From: Ailanthus altissimus | Lineage: Eukaryota; Streptophyta; Magnoliopsida; Sapindales; Simaroubaceae | Direction of reading: 5' to 3' | Length of the DNA: 64,000 bases | Assembly: GCA_946807835.1 (NCBI GenBank) | Contig: OX327697.1 | Span: 10,599,001-10,663,000, forward strand | Part shown: positions 36,281-48,978 of the stretch, in pieces | How positions within the stretch are numbered: position 1 is the stretch's first letter | How the letters are laid out: each line of letters starts with the position of its first letter | Translations under genes and position numbers: made by a program | The notes under the pieces: generated by a model | Database searches by the model: none | What the model saw: the letters and a program-made list of their open reading frames with translations, nothing else | Told to the model about the DNA's origin: nothing

Positions 36281-39200
36281 TGTGGTATGTGAAAATCCTA
36301 CAGGAAACTCTATACAAATAATGTCTCCAAATTTTTAGAGCAAAAACTACTGCAGCCAGCTCTAGGTCATATGTGGGATAATTTTGCTTATGTTTCTTTA
36401 ATTGTTGGGAAGCATAGACTATTACTTTCTCCTTTTGCATCAATACACAACCTAGACTCTACCTGGAAGCATTACAATATATGGTAATTCCATCATTCCC
36501 TGATGGAAGCGTAAGCACTAGGGCCGAGGTCAATCTTCTTTTCAACTCATCAAAACTTTGCTGACACACCTCTGACCATACAAACTTTTTTTTTCTTTTT
36601 TTTTGAGTTAGCTTAGTCAGAGGGGCAGTTATCTTTGAAAATCCCTTGACAAACTTCCTATAGTATCCAACCAAACCTAAGAAACTATGAACCTCTGTCA
36701 CATTCGTGGGTTGTCTCTAATTCACTATGGCTTTAATCTTCTGGGGATCTACAGCTACCCCATCTACAGAGACAACATGTCCTAAAAATAAAATTCTGTC
36801 TAGCTAGAACTGACATTTATTGAGTTTGGCGCATAGTCGATGCTCTATTAGAGTTTGTAAAATAATCCTTAAATATTTTTCGTGCTCTTCCTGACTGTTT
36901 GAATAAACCAGTATATCATCAATAAATACTATCACAAACTGGTCTAAATAAGGCTGAAAAATTCTGTTCATAAGATCCATAAAAATAGATGGGGCATTAG
37001 TTAGCCTAAAAGGCATGACCAAGAATTCATAGTGCCTGTATCATGTCCTAAATGCCGTCTTGGGAACATCTTCTTCCCAGATTTTCAATTGATGATAGCC
37101 TGATCTCAGATCTATCTTGAAAAATACTCTAGACCCCTGTAGCTGATCAAACAGATCGTCAATTCTCAGAAGTGGGTATTGATTACGCACTATTACTTTA
37201 TTCAGTTCCTTGTAATCAATGCATAATCTCATTCTTCCATCTTTCTTCTTTACAAATAAGATCGGTGCCCCCTAAGGAGATGTACTCGGCCTAATGAAAC
37301 CCTTATTCATTAACTCTTTCGTCTAAACCTTCAATTCTTTCAATTTTGAAAGAGATATTCTATAGGGGGTTTTAGAAATTGGTTTCGTTTCGGGGGCTAA
37401 TTCTATTCGAAACTCTACTTCCCTATCTGAGGATAATCCCGGAAGATCGTCTAGAAACATATCCAAAAATTCTCAAACTATCGGGATATCCTCTAATTTC
37501 ATTCCACTATCTCTTACTTTCATAACATAAACTAGATATCCCTGACATGACTTCTGAAGCATCTTCCTCGCCCTCATCACAGACACTATACTGGCGGACA
37601 GTAATTTTCGTGCTCCACAGAAAATAACTTCAGTCCCCCTATGAACTACGCAATTTAACTTCTTTCCGAAAGTAGTCTACCATAGCCTGATATTGGGACA
37701 ACCAATTCATTCCTAAAATTACATTAAATTCACTAATGGCTAGCACGATCAAGTCCGCTGAAAATTCTTGACCCCCTATACAAATTTTACTGCCCTACAT
37801 TCTTTTTTTGCTATAATTGAGTCTCCAGTAGGAAGAGACACATCATGCTATAATCTAATAACTGTGGTGTTATACTAGCATTTGCGATAAACCCCATAGA
37901 AATAAAAGAGTGGGTAGTTCTAGGATCTATAAACACATAAGCATCTCGATCAAAAATGGACATCGTACTTATCACAACTTCTTGGGCCGCATCCGCCTCT
38001 TGCTGGGTCACTAAAAATACCCTAGCCTGGGTATGCGGTCTGCCTTGAGGCCTTTCGGATGATCCTCCTCGATCGGTTTCCCTATTCGGCTAGCCTGAAC
38101 CGCTTGGTCTTCTGAATTGGGAACCACCTCAAATCTGTCCTCAGCCACCACTAGTTTGTCTCAAAGCTAGTGGTCTATCTTCTGGCTTATTACTAGCTCT
38201 AGCATTCGGGCAATCTCTCATATAGTGGCCCTCTTAACCACACTTATAACAACGGTAGTCTCCTCCCTACAAACCCCCAAATGGGCCTTGCCACATTTGT
38301 TACACACCAAAAAATTCTTCCAACTCTCTTTGTACTTCGGGATCCGTCTGATGGTTGCCTAATGGAAGCTTGACTTGATTGAGCTCCTTGGCTTAGTTTT
38401 TGACGCTAGTCCATATTGATATCTCCCCTGTTTTTGCGAATTTACTAGGTCCTCCCCGAGAACCACCCGTTCAGCCCCTTTTTTGGCTCGGCTATTTCGG
38501 TTTAGGAATGGCTGCCATACTTCTTTCGACTCGAGTTGTAGCTTCCACCAATGCTCTGTATTAAGCGTGAGCTGTCGATACCACATAAGCCCTGATATGA
38601 GGATTAAGGCCCACTGCAAACCGATTAGCCTTCTGCTCTTCATTATCAGCTACGAAGGCATGAAGGAGCTCTGAAAATTTCTTTTCATACTCTGCCACGG
38701 AGAGAAAACCCTATTCTAGCTTGAACAACTCTTCTATCTTTGCATCTTTATAACATTTAGGGTATAACATATATAAATATTTGGCAGGACCCGACCCGAG
38801 ACCCTCTACTATAGATCCCAGCGACCTTGCCGGGCACCTCGACGAAAGTTCCTCCAACCTAATGGGTAAGTTGAGAAATTCCGCAAGGCGAACCCCTTTT
38901 TAATTCTTGCTACTATTGAGAAGATCTTGTAATATACATGAAAATGACAATCTTAATTTTAAGAAAAAAAATGGATAGAGTTTCCCCTATTTTTTAAAAC
39001 ATCCATATCAAACCTGTAAAGAAATTCCACTTCTATTTCCAATACATCTCAATACTACCAATTCGGACCTCTGGTCATTTCCAAATCAAGTCCAACACAA
39101 CTCAATTATTCATTTGAATCACAAAATAGGCATAATCATAAAAAGTAAAAACGATCATCCTAAAATTTAAATCTCTTCTTCTTGGTTCAAAATATATATA

Positions 39201-41984
39201 CAATTATACATGCCTAAAACTATTATGCATAAAGTAAAGAGTGCTATTTAGCACATTTACATGTACAAAAATGATCTTCGGATTCGGCCCACTACTCGGC
39301 AAAAGGAGAATCAGCAGCTTACGTACTGAGACCTGCACCTGGGAAAAGGGTTCAGAAAATATAAAACACAAAACGGGTGAGCTAAAGGAGCTCAGTGAGT
39401 GCAAATAAAATTTCAATAAAATAAGATCATGTATAGATAGCAAATTCTAAAGTTCATGCAGAAATCATACTTCTAAAACTGATGTAAAACTGTAAAACGG
39501 TTTCTAACATCACATGCTATTGAAATCTTTCCAAACGGTTTTATCTACATCTTTGAAAAACTATATTCCAAATCTGTATAACATAATAACATGCTGGTGT
39601 GCATATAAATGCATAAATGCTATCGGTAAATCAAAAACTAGTAAAATTATCGCTCGGCCATTTTGTTTCTAAACTGTACCAATGGTAACCCTAAAGCTCT
39701 ATACCCACGCGGCGACTCAACTAGCACCGCACACGTGAGTAGGTCACGGGGCACCTCAACTAGTAGCACCCATAGTGACATCTTAAGACATCTCACTAGC
39801 TATGTAGCGGAATCCTACATCGCATGCATATAGCGAGACAATACCCCGTACACATAGAGCGACTCACATGACTCGACATCCCGACTTCCCGACTTTCCAG
39901 AGTTAGTGACACACCCCCAAGACCTGCCTATGTGCACGGGATATACCGGCCGGGTCTAATACAATCATCACCACTATAATCTGAGGGTACCAATGGCCTT
40001 AAAAACGAATGCAGAAATTTTAAAGCTGTTTCTCAATTCGAACATGTAAAGGCATGTCTATGAACATATATCAAGATCATAAATCATGGTTATGCATCGA
40101 AATCTCATAAAACATGCATATTCATTATGCAAAAATATAATAAATGAAAAGTAAAAGAAATGGCAGATTTCCACTCACAACCGCTCCACGCTAAATTTCG
40201 CTCCTGATTTCTGCTCCCATTATCGCTCTCGGTTATCTTCACCTACGCACCATAAATGACATTTAGAACTAAATCGAATGATAGAATCTCATTTAACTAC
40301 TAAATGCCCTAATCGGCATACAAAGCCCAGATGTAAACTACTTCCCGATTTTTATTTACGGAGCCATTTAATCTAACCTATCTCACTATCCGGTGCCCTG
40401 AAAATTATTGAACGCCTTATAATCTTGGTTGGACATATTCACCTTTTGAAAATGGACAATTGTGTCCCATTATCTTCATTTTTGATTTTTCCATCAACAT
40501 ATACATTCAATTTATAATATGCACCATTTACACACAACAATTCATTCAAAACACCACTCAATCCCTAACTTCCCTAAAGTGGCACAATTCCATCCTAGGT
40601 TCCAATTACAACAAAATCATGCCAATTTCATTCTAAAGCCCTAACTACAACCAATTGAAATCTCTACAACAAAATCACCAAAAACCCTAATTCTTACCTT
40701 GCCAATTTCTTCAAATTGATGACTCCTTCAAGCTCCAAACTAGAATTCAACTCAATCTAAGCCAAGAATACACATAAGAACATCAATTTAAGCATTCTTG
40801 AAAGCTCACTTATCAAACTCATAAAACAATGCTTTTCTTACCTCTTTTTCTTGAATTTCCACTAATTGAGGCTTCAATTGAGCTTAGGGGTTGGTATGTA
40901 ACCTTATTTTGGCTTGATTAAGCATGAAAAATCATGAAAAAAAACTTGAATAGTCACTGTAGCAGCACCCCCCTTTGAAGCTCGAATTTCTCTCTTTTTT
41001 GTCTAAGTGTTGGTTTTGATCTCTCTTCAAATTTCTACACACTTCTAACATATATATAGTGCTCCCTCAATTGACCATTTTGCCCTTCAACTTACTTAAA
41101 ACTTCTAATTTTCCATTAGTTCAAATGAAAAGATTTAATTGGTTTCTTTATAACTATCTCGTTGGAATAGTCAAAAGAACTAACTAGAGTTTTCAACTTG
41201 GTAATCCATGAGATTGTTTCTAATTGATCCATTCCTTAATATATGGATTATATTTCTCAACAAAGGCTTATTCCATTCATAACCCTTAAATGGAAATTCA
41301 TGTAGTAAATTAGAATTTTCTTTTCTAAGCCAATAGAGAAAAATTCCAAAAATATTCTAGGGTCGTCCGGCGCACCGATCGAGTGTGAAATTACCAAATT
41401 AGGTCTAATATCTCTCACGTGCACTATAAATGGAATATTTCTAATAGGGTTAAAATCGAGTAACCCTACGGTGTCTTATTTGCTCTATACCGAAATCTAG
41501 GCTCCAATACTACTAATAGGGATTGGATATTACAAAATTTTCTTCTGAAAAGTGCCTAAGATACCCCATCAGAATTCTTTTTCTGCAAGGCTTTCCACCA
41601 GTCTTTCGCCATTTCCTTCAATAGAAATGCGGAGTATGCAACCATCTGTTCTTCAATACATCCCATAACTTTAAAAATTTCTTCGTTGTTCTCTAACCAG
41701 GATAGTGTACTCTCAGAGTCTCCTGTACTATCATACGGTTTAGCGTCTAATTTCTTGTCTCACTCAATAGACACTTCTGTCTCTCTCGGCTGCTGGATTG
41801 CTACCGCTAGTATCTGGGCCATTTGAGCTACATTTATGTTTCCACCTTCTGGCTCGGCAGGCTTAGATGACTTAGAAAGGGTCTAAGGCGTGGGATCATT
41901 TACCGACTCATTCCCATGTTCATCTTTAGACGCAAAAGCCTCCACAACTGCTCTTCTAGTATGTGGGCCCCTATGATGATGCAT
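36281..41984 (-). pseudogene. Gypsy gag-pol remnant, split by a solo LTR
   Basis: Gag starts at an ATG near 41984 (MHHHRGPHTRRAVVEAF) and runs to 41535, with WLENNEEIF and KDWWKALQ recognisable. It resumes at 38781 after the solo LTR with YPKCYKDAKIEELFKLE. A CCHC knuckle lies at 38210-38251 (CYKCG, stop, EGHYMRDC). Protease text AYVFIDPRTTHSFIS (37811-38011) has Arg in place of the usual Gly. RT segments are at 37041-37232 ([12 protein letters not shown]) and 36804-37022 (FIDDILVYS), the RT-RNase H connection at 36459-36701, and a truncated RNase H at about 36284-36443. Numerous stops and frameshifts; integrase is absent. Confidence 0.85.
38782..41534 (-). mobile_element. Solo gypsy LTR inserted in gag
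   Basis: 2,753 bp, from tggcaggaccc (38782) to ggattggatattaca (41534). Flanking 5-mers atatt (38777-38781) and aaatt (41535-41539) differ at one base. Gag coding sequence runs up to both edges, and removing the LTR with one target-site copy leaves the gag frame in register, which supports both boundaries. Same family and orientation as the host element's own LTRs, so it was not formed from them. Confidence 0.9.
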
Positions 41985-44578
41985 ATTTTTTAGGAATTTA
42001 ATAATGCAAATGATTATCAAATACATAGAATTCAATTTAGTAAACAAAGAAAAATATGCATGCAATTTCGAGAATCTCATTCTAAAAGAAAACTTTTTAA
42101 CTAAAACTTCAAAAACCGAGCTTTGAGACTACTTTGATAGGACCTGCCTTGAGACGCCCTACTGCAGATCCCAGCCGCCCTGTCGGGTACCCCAACAGAA
42201 GTTTCTCAGAATCTAACTGTTTGAGTTGAGAAATTCTGGGAGACGAACCCCTTATTAATTATTACTATTACTGAGAAAATCCTGGAATATATGTGAAAAT
42301 AACTTAATAAATTTTAAAATAAAATGGACAGAGTTTTCCCTATTTTTTTTGAAAATCCAATAGAAAACTTACAAAGAAAATTTCACTTATATTTCAAACA
42401 GCTTCTAAACTTTTAAATAGGACCTCCGATCTTTTACAAAACCAAATCCAAACTCAATTCAACAATTTCATTTCAATCACAAAACTAGTGTACCAATAAA
42501 AAGTGAAATAATCATCATAATATCGAAATCTCTTCTTGTTTGTCCAAAACATATTTACAAAATACACAAGTCTATAACTACTACTCAGAAAACAAAAGGT
42601 GCTACTTAGTACTTTTACATTTACAAAATAATCGTCAGATTGGGCCATTAATCAGTTGTAGGAGAATCAACAACTTGCGTACCGAGGCCTGCATCTGAAT
42701 GGGGTTTAGAAAACATAAAACAAAAAATGATGAAATCTAATGTCATATGCTGTAAATTCTAAAAGACATGCATAAATTATGCTTTTAAAATTTTTATAAA
42801 ACTGTTAAAATGGTTTCTAACGTCATATGCTAATAAAATCTTGCCGAACGGGTTTTATTTACTTCTTCGGAGAACAATATCCAAAATCTGTAAGACATAA
42901 TAACTAGCATGTACATATATAAATGCGTAATGTGCATTCAGTAGCTCGAAAACTATTAAAGCCCTCGCTCGACCATTTTCTTTCTAAACTGTACAAATGG
43001 TAACCTTAAAACTCTATACCACACAGTGACTCAACTAGCACCACACAACGTGAGTAGGTCACAGGGCGTCTCAATTAGCAACACCAATTATGACTTCTCA
43101 AGACATCTTACTGGCTATGCAGCAGAATCTTACATTGCCTATATATAGCTAGATAATACCCTATACACATAGAGCGACTCACATGACTCGATAACCTATT
43201 TTCTTAGAGTTAGTGACACGCTTCCCAATACTTACCCATGCGTACGAGATATATCGGCCGAGTCTTAAACCATCACCACAACTATAAATCTGAGGGTACC
43301 AATGGCCTTTGAAACTAGTTTAGTAGTTTTAAAACTATTTCTTAAACCGAACATGTAAATGCATATTTATAACTGTATACAAAAACTGTAAATCATGCTT
43401 ATGCATTAAAAGCACATAAAACATACAATTTCAATATGCTCAAAACTTATTAAATGAAAACAAACCATTATAGATTTTCACTCACCAATCGCTCCGAGAT
43501 CAATTCTACTCCGAACTTTTACTTTATTTACCAGTCTCGATTTTCTTCATTTACGTGCTATAAATGACATTTAGAACTTTTATGATTGCTAAAATTTCAC
43601 TTAACTAATAATCACCCAAATCAGCTTACAAAACTCGGATGGATACCATTTTTCAATTTTCATTTACAAAGTCATTCTATCTTGTTTATTTCACCATTCG
43701 ATGCCGTGAAAATTGCTTAACACCCTCCAAATTAGGTTGGACATAATTGCCCTTCACCTTACCAAAATAGATAATTATGTCATATTTTATTCATTTTTTA
43801 TTTTCCATCAACCATATATATTCTATTGACATAAGGAATCATTCATATACAACAATTTAACCAAAACACAACTCAACCCTAAAAATCCGTAATTGGCTGA
43901 AATTACCATCTTCACCCAACACATTTCTTTTCTCAATTTCTTGTTCGAATAGCATCCAAATCAAGCCAATTTAATTTTAATCCCTTATAACATCCAATTG
44001 AAGTTTCTACAATAAATTCACACCAAACTCTAATTCTTACCTTACAAATTCCTTTACTTTGATGAGTTCTTTAAACTCCACACTTGAATTCAACTCAACC
44101 TACATCAATAATTTACACCAACATATAAATTGAAGTGATCTTGAAAAATCATAAACCACTATCACTAGATAAGATTTTTCTTACCTTTTGTTTCTTAGGT
44201 TTTTACTAGAGGAAGCTTCAATAGACCTTAGGAACTTGTATTTGGCTTTATTTTGGCTTAATCATGCATGAAAACTCATGAAAAAAGTATTAAGTTTTAC
44301 TATAGCAGCCTCCCTTTCACCTTGGCCGAAATCCTCTCTTTTTGCTCTAAACATGTTATGTTTTAACTTAGCCAAAATTATACACACTTTCTCTTTATAT
44401 AGTGTTCTATCAAAAGTCCAATTTTCCCCTCAACTAACTCAAAATTTCTAAATTACACCATTGGTTCAAAATAGAAGGATTTAATTGGTCCCATTCTAAC
44501 TATTTAGTTAAAATAGTTAAATGAACTAACTAGACCTCTAACTTGGTAATCCATGAACTTGTCTCGAATTGGTCCATT

Positions 44579-46931
44579 TTTTAGAATTTGTGCTTACATG
44601 CCATCCCATTATTGTATGAATATTTTATTTTATAATATTTATATAGTATATTATTTGTTAAATTGCTAATTATTATTATTAAATAGTTTAATGCTTGTGA
44701 CACTATAGACATTATATGATCTGAAGGAGTTCAGATTGGTCTAAAGAAGTTTAGATCAATGCCAAGAGTTAGTATCACTGAAAACTATAAATGCTAAAGG
44801 GTTAGCATGCCATATTAATCAGTAAAGTCTAAGTGTTAGAATCTTTTCTGTGACGGTATAATGACCTGAGAATACATTAGTAATAATATAGTTGTAAGAG
44901 TTGCAATAAGTGGCAAGAAATGTTATTATGCAAATCTATTCTCAAATTAGATGTTCCTGATCTTAATTCACCGATGCAGGTTTGATGGTGGAACCCTTTT
45001 TCATAGACCAGTGTATACTATACATAGATGGTCTAGATAGTTGTTCTTAGCTAACCATAGGCTTACTAGAAGTTCGTATAGCATATAGGTGTTCAGTAAG
45101 GACTGAATACTGAATAGACTCAACAAGGACTCCAATAGACATCCCATGAAGCCGTCAATGGAAGATCCTCTCGAGTTGAGTAGTATATGTGGTTCTTTGA
45201 CCTGAGTACCACGGTGGGCTTGCAAGTGATCAATCATACTTTGGTTCTATGTATGTCACAGGCCTTTCATGGTGTGACTGCTCGGTGTTGCTGAGTATGG
45301 TCCGATGCTTATGGAGTCCGGTGTGTATAGATATGAAATCCGTTAGCTCACATGGATGAGTTATATATATCTAGATGCTCAGAGACTGTATCTTAGAAAT
45401 TCTTATGGCCATAAGCAACAAGCCCATGGAAAGAGTTTCCTACATGGTTAAACAATATTGTAAAAGTGTTTGCATATATTGTTTATTAAGATACGTGTTT
45501 GGAGATAAGTTCACGGATGAGCACATAGGGATTTGACGATAGTGATCTATATCTCATCTCTTCCAAGATATGATTAGCAAAAGGATTATACGTATGCGCT
45601 ATAACCTCAACTTGTATGGTATACTATATTGATTTATAATATCTGTAACGTGTGCGTGAGACATTGATCTCGAACTCACAGAATAATTATGTTTGTCAAA
45701 TCGGGAGTGGACCTAGAGAGTCCCACAATATGAAGTGTACTCATTGTGCACTGGGGTAGTGTACTAGATTGAATAGTTTGATCCACAAAATTCTAGCAGG
45801 CCAGATATTTACTTCGGTTTACCTCCAGTCATGTACGTGTCAAGACTTAAGAGTTAAGTATATCAATTAGTTAATAATTAGTTGTTGACCAATGGGATGT
45901 TGACACATGGCACATGTGTGCCAATTATTATTCAATTTAAAAATTACCAAAATGACCTTATTTGTTGGACAAATAATATCATTATTTTATTCATTAAAAT
46001 GTTTATTGAATAAAATAATAATAATATATGATATTATTATTTAAATTGAAATCAAACAATTACTATTTTTATTTAAATTGGCATATGTTTTTACCATGAT
46101 TTAATATGATTAAATCCTTTATTTAATATTAATTAAATGATAACATAAGTATAAATGTGTGACATTTGTTAATGATAGGCCTTAAGATGTTTTTTAATAA
46201 TGAGAAAGTGTTTTCTCATTTGGCCTAGATTAAGGCCAAGTTCATTTAAATGTTTTTCTATTTTATTTTGTTTTCATTTGGTTTATTGCAAATAATAATA
46301 AACAAAAACTAATGGCAAACATAATGGATGCCATTAGGTGAGAAATTAAAAGATAATAATAAACAAAATACTAATGACAAACATAATGGATGCCATTAGG
46401 TGAGAAAATGAAAAAAAATAATAAACAAATAAAAGAGCAATTAGTTGCTCAATTAATCATCAAAAATTCATGCAGGGGGTTAAGGAAGATATAGAAGTGA
46501 ATTTTGCTAAGTGTTAGAAAATTCTCTCAAGTCTTGAGAGCACAAAAACACAACTCTTCTTTTTTTCCTTTTTCATTTTTGTCCCCAATACTATAAGGTA
46601 GAAATAAGGATTCAAGAGTTGAATCCTTTGCTGGAATAGTTGCTATTCTAGCTTCCTCAAGCCCACCGTGTTGAGGAATTAGAATTTTGAACGGGTTACT
46701 TTAAGGTGGGTACTCCAGTTCGACAATATACCAAAGACTTAACATGATACTATTTCTCAATCTTGAAGTATTTTACATTTATGAGATAACATGTAAAGTT
46801 TATTTGTATTTATCATTATGAAATTTGTATTTTGCTCATCCACTGCGTATGTATGTATGTGATACATATGCTATATTTGAATGATAAACACAAACCCACA
46901 TGTATGTACCCTAGGTTTAAAATCACTCACA
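44579..46931 (+). mobile_element. Solo Ty1/copia LTR inserted in gypsy 5' LTR
   Basis: 2,353 bp with perfect ccatt target-site copies at 44574-44578 and 46932-46936. The left end reads ttttagaatttgtgcttaca, a mutated form of the family start TGTTGGGATTTATGCTTAC; the right end is aaaatcactcaca. In the opposite orientation to the large copia element. Contains the family's conserved blocks (for example ctgaaggagttcagattgg near 44720). The gypsy LTR resumes on both sides. Confidence 0.9.
46294..46430. repeat. Tandem duplication of 61-62 bp within copia solo LTR
   Basis: The unit beginning aataataaacaaa occurs at 46294, 46355 and, in part, 46417. The two full units share acataatggatgccattagg and gtgaga. 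It is specific to this LTR copy among those I compared. Confidence 0.75.
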
Positions 46932-48966
46932 CCATTTTCTAACATATGGATTGTTTCTTAACAAAGACTTCTTCCATGCATAACCCTTAAATGAAAATTC
47001 ATGTATTAAATTAAAATTTTCTTTTCCAAGCTAATAGAGAACAATTCCAAAAATATTCCATGACTGTCCGATCGAGTGTGAAATTATCAATTTTGGTCTA
47101 ATACCTTTCATACGCACCATTAAAAAGTATTACTAATAGGGTTAGAATTGGGTATCCCTTCGGTGTCTTTATCACTTTCTATCGAAATCTAGACACCTAT
47201 ATTACTAATACGGATCAGATATTACATAGAATAACAGCAATTGAATTTCCAGCAACAAAGTTTTGTTTCTTGAAAGAAAAATAAGAGGAATTTATTTTTC
47301 TTTCTCTCTAGTTTTTCTCACAACCCTTTGTTCAAAGAAAAACTCTAAAAAACCAAACTCTCTATAATCCTATCTCTACATGCACGATTTTTTGCTTCAC
47401 CCTTTGTTAGTAAATTATTCAAAATAATGTTTAGATGTGTTAAGCACTTCACAAAGTGCTCCCAAAATTGATTAAGTGGCTAAAAAACTAAAAAATAATT
47501 TTGGTGGCAATTATACCTAATTAGGTATATGTCTCCCACCTAAACTAAAATAATAAATAACTAAATAAATATTATTATTTATTTAAATAATATTTATTCA
47601 ATTATTCAAAAACTATTTGAATAATTAATTTTTACCTTATTTGATTTTACTAACATGGTTAATAGGTGAATTCATGGTAAAACAATTCATGGACCAAAAT
47701 TATACCACTTGTCAACATTTAATTAGTTAATAACTCTTACCAACTAATTAAATGATGTACTTAACATTTAAGTCTAAACAAGTGTATAACCCGAGGAACC
47801 TTAAAATATATTTTTGGTTTGCTAGAATTTCTAGGATGGAATTGTTTAATCCATAACGATAACCCACACACATGTTACAGATATCACAAAGTGGTGCGTT
47901 AGACCATACAAGTTGAGGTTATAACATATTCTCATAATCCCTCAATCATTTATATCTGGGTAGAGCAGAGATATAGATCAACACTATCAAATCTCCATAT
48001 GCTTGACCGAAAGCTTATCTCTAGAATTGTATTTCAATAAATAATATTTCAAAACATTTTTGTGATATTATTTATCCATAGGGTTAAACTCTTTTCCCAA
48101 GAATTACTGCTTATAGCCATAAGAATTTTTGAAATAAAATCTTAGAGCATTAAGATATATTACTTACCCGAATGAGCTAATGGATCCCATATATATGCAC
48201 ATCGGATTCTATAAGCATTGGACCATACCCAACGACACCGAATGGTTAGACCATGAAAGGTTTGTGACATGTGTGAAACCAAAGTATGATGGATTACTCA
48301 TAAGCCAACCGTGGCACTCAGGTCAAAGGACCACGAATACTACTTAACTCGAAAGACCTTCCATTAATGGCTTTATGGGATGTCTATTGGAGATTTTTGT
48401 GAGTCTGTTCAGTATTCAATCTTTATTGAAAAGCTGTATCTCTATACGAGCTTCCACTAAACTCATGGTCTGCTAAGACTAACTATCTGGACCATCCAGA
48501 TATAGACATACACTGATCTATATATTTATTAAGGTACTCATTGACAGACCAGCAACAGTGAAGATAGATCAATAACATAATATTTGAGAACTTATTTACC
48601 TAATGATATTTCCTAGCATTATTTGCAACTCTTTACAACTACGTCATTACTAATATATTCTCAGGTCTTTGTCCCATTTCAAATAAGGCTCTCACTCTTT
48701 AGATATCACTAACTCTTATAACCTGATAACTCTTATCGGTGCTAACTCTTAGCATTTATAATTCTTAACATTGATAATTATTAGTACTAATCTAAACTCT
48801 TTTAGACCAGATATGAACTCTTTCAAATCATACAATGTCTGAAACTTTACAAGCAATTTACCATATACAAAATATAATTTACGATTTAATGAAATGATAA
48901 TACTAGTATAAATATAAAATAGATATTCATACATAAAGGGATGACATGTAAACATAAATCCCAATA

Positions 48967-48978
48967 ACTTCTACTTGC
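48967..48978 (-). other. Degenerate polypurine tract of copia element
   Basis: In element sense GCAAGTAGAAGT directly precedes the 3' LTR start (TATTGGGATTT at 48966). This resembles the plant copia PPT CAAGTGGGAGA followed by TGTTGGG, with one purine-to-pyrimidine-neutral change pattern of transitions. Confidence 0.6.

Larger units (their letters stand above)
33766..47226 (-). mobile_element. Degenerate Ty3/gypsy element nested in copia LTR
   Basis: In minus orientation, with perfect tagaa target-site copies at 33761-33765 and 47227-47231. The 5' LTR is 42135-47226, interrupted by a copia solo LTR. The 3' LTR is 33766-36280 and lacks its U3 start. Between them are gag and pol remnants into which a solo LTR of the same family is inserted at 38782-41534. 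A deletion removed everything from mid-RNase H through integrase, PPT and about 250 bp of the 3' LTR. LTR ends TGTAATA...CCTGTCA and the protein text resemble the intact chromovirus at 15566-23337, but the LTR is about twice as long, so it is a related, separate family. Confidence 0.9.
42135..47226 (-). repeat. 5' LTR of nested gypsy element, split by a copia solo LTR
   Basis: Starts tgataggacc at 42135 and ends gatcagatattaca at 47226. Subtracting the insert at 44579-46931 and one target-site copy leaves about 2,734 bp, close to the other copies (2,753 and 2,758). Gag leader sequence lies to the left; the PBS there (near 42122-42133) is too degenerate to assign to a tRNA. Confidence 0.88.
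33483..48966 (-). repeat. 3' LTR of copia element, split by a gypsy insertion
   Basis: Two LTR parts, 33483-33765 and 47232-48966 (about 2.02 kb together), flank the gypsy element at 33766-47226. The start tgttaacttattttagg and the end cataaatcccaata mark the boundaries. Relative to the other LTR it lacks about 110 bases near 47862, where the partner has a block at about 57527-57640 beginning gatgccctagtgcacaatg. Confidence 0.85.
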
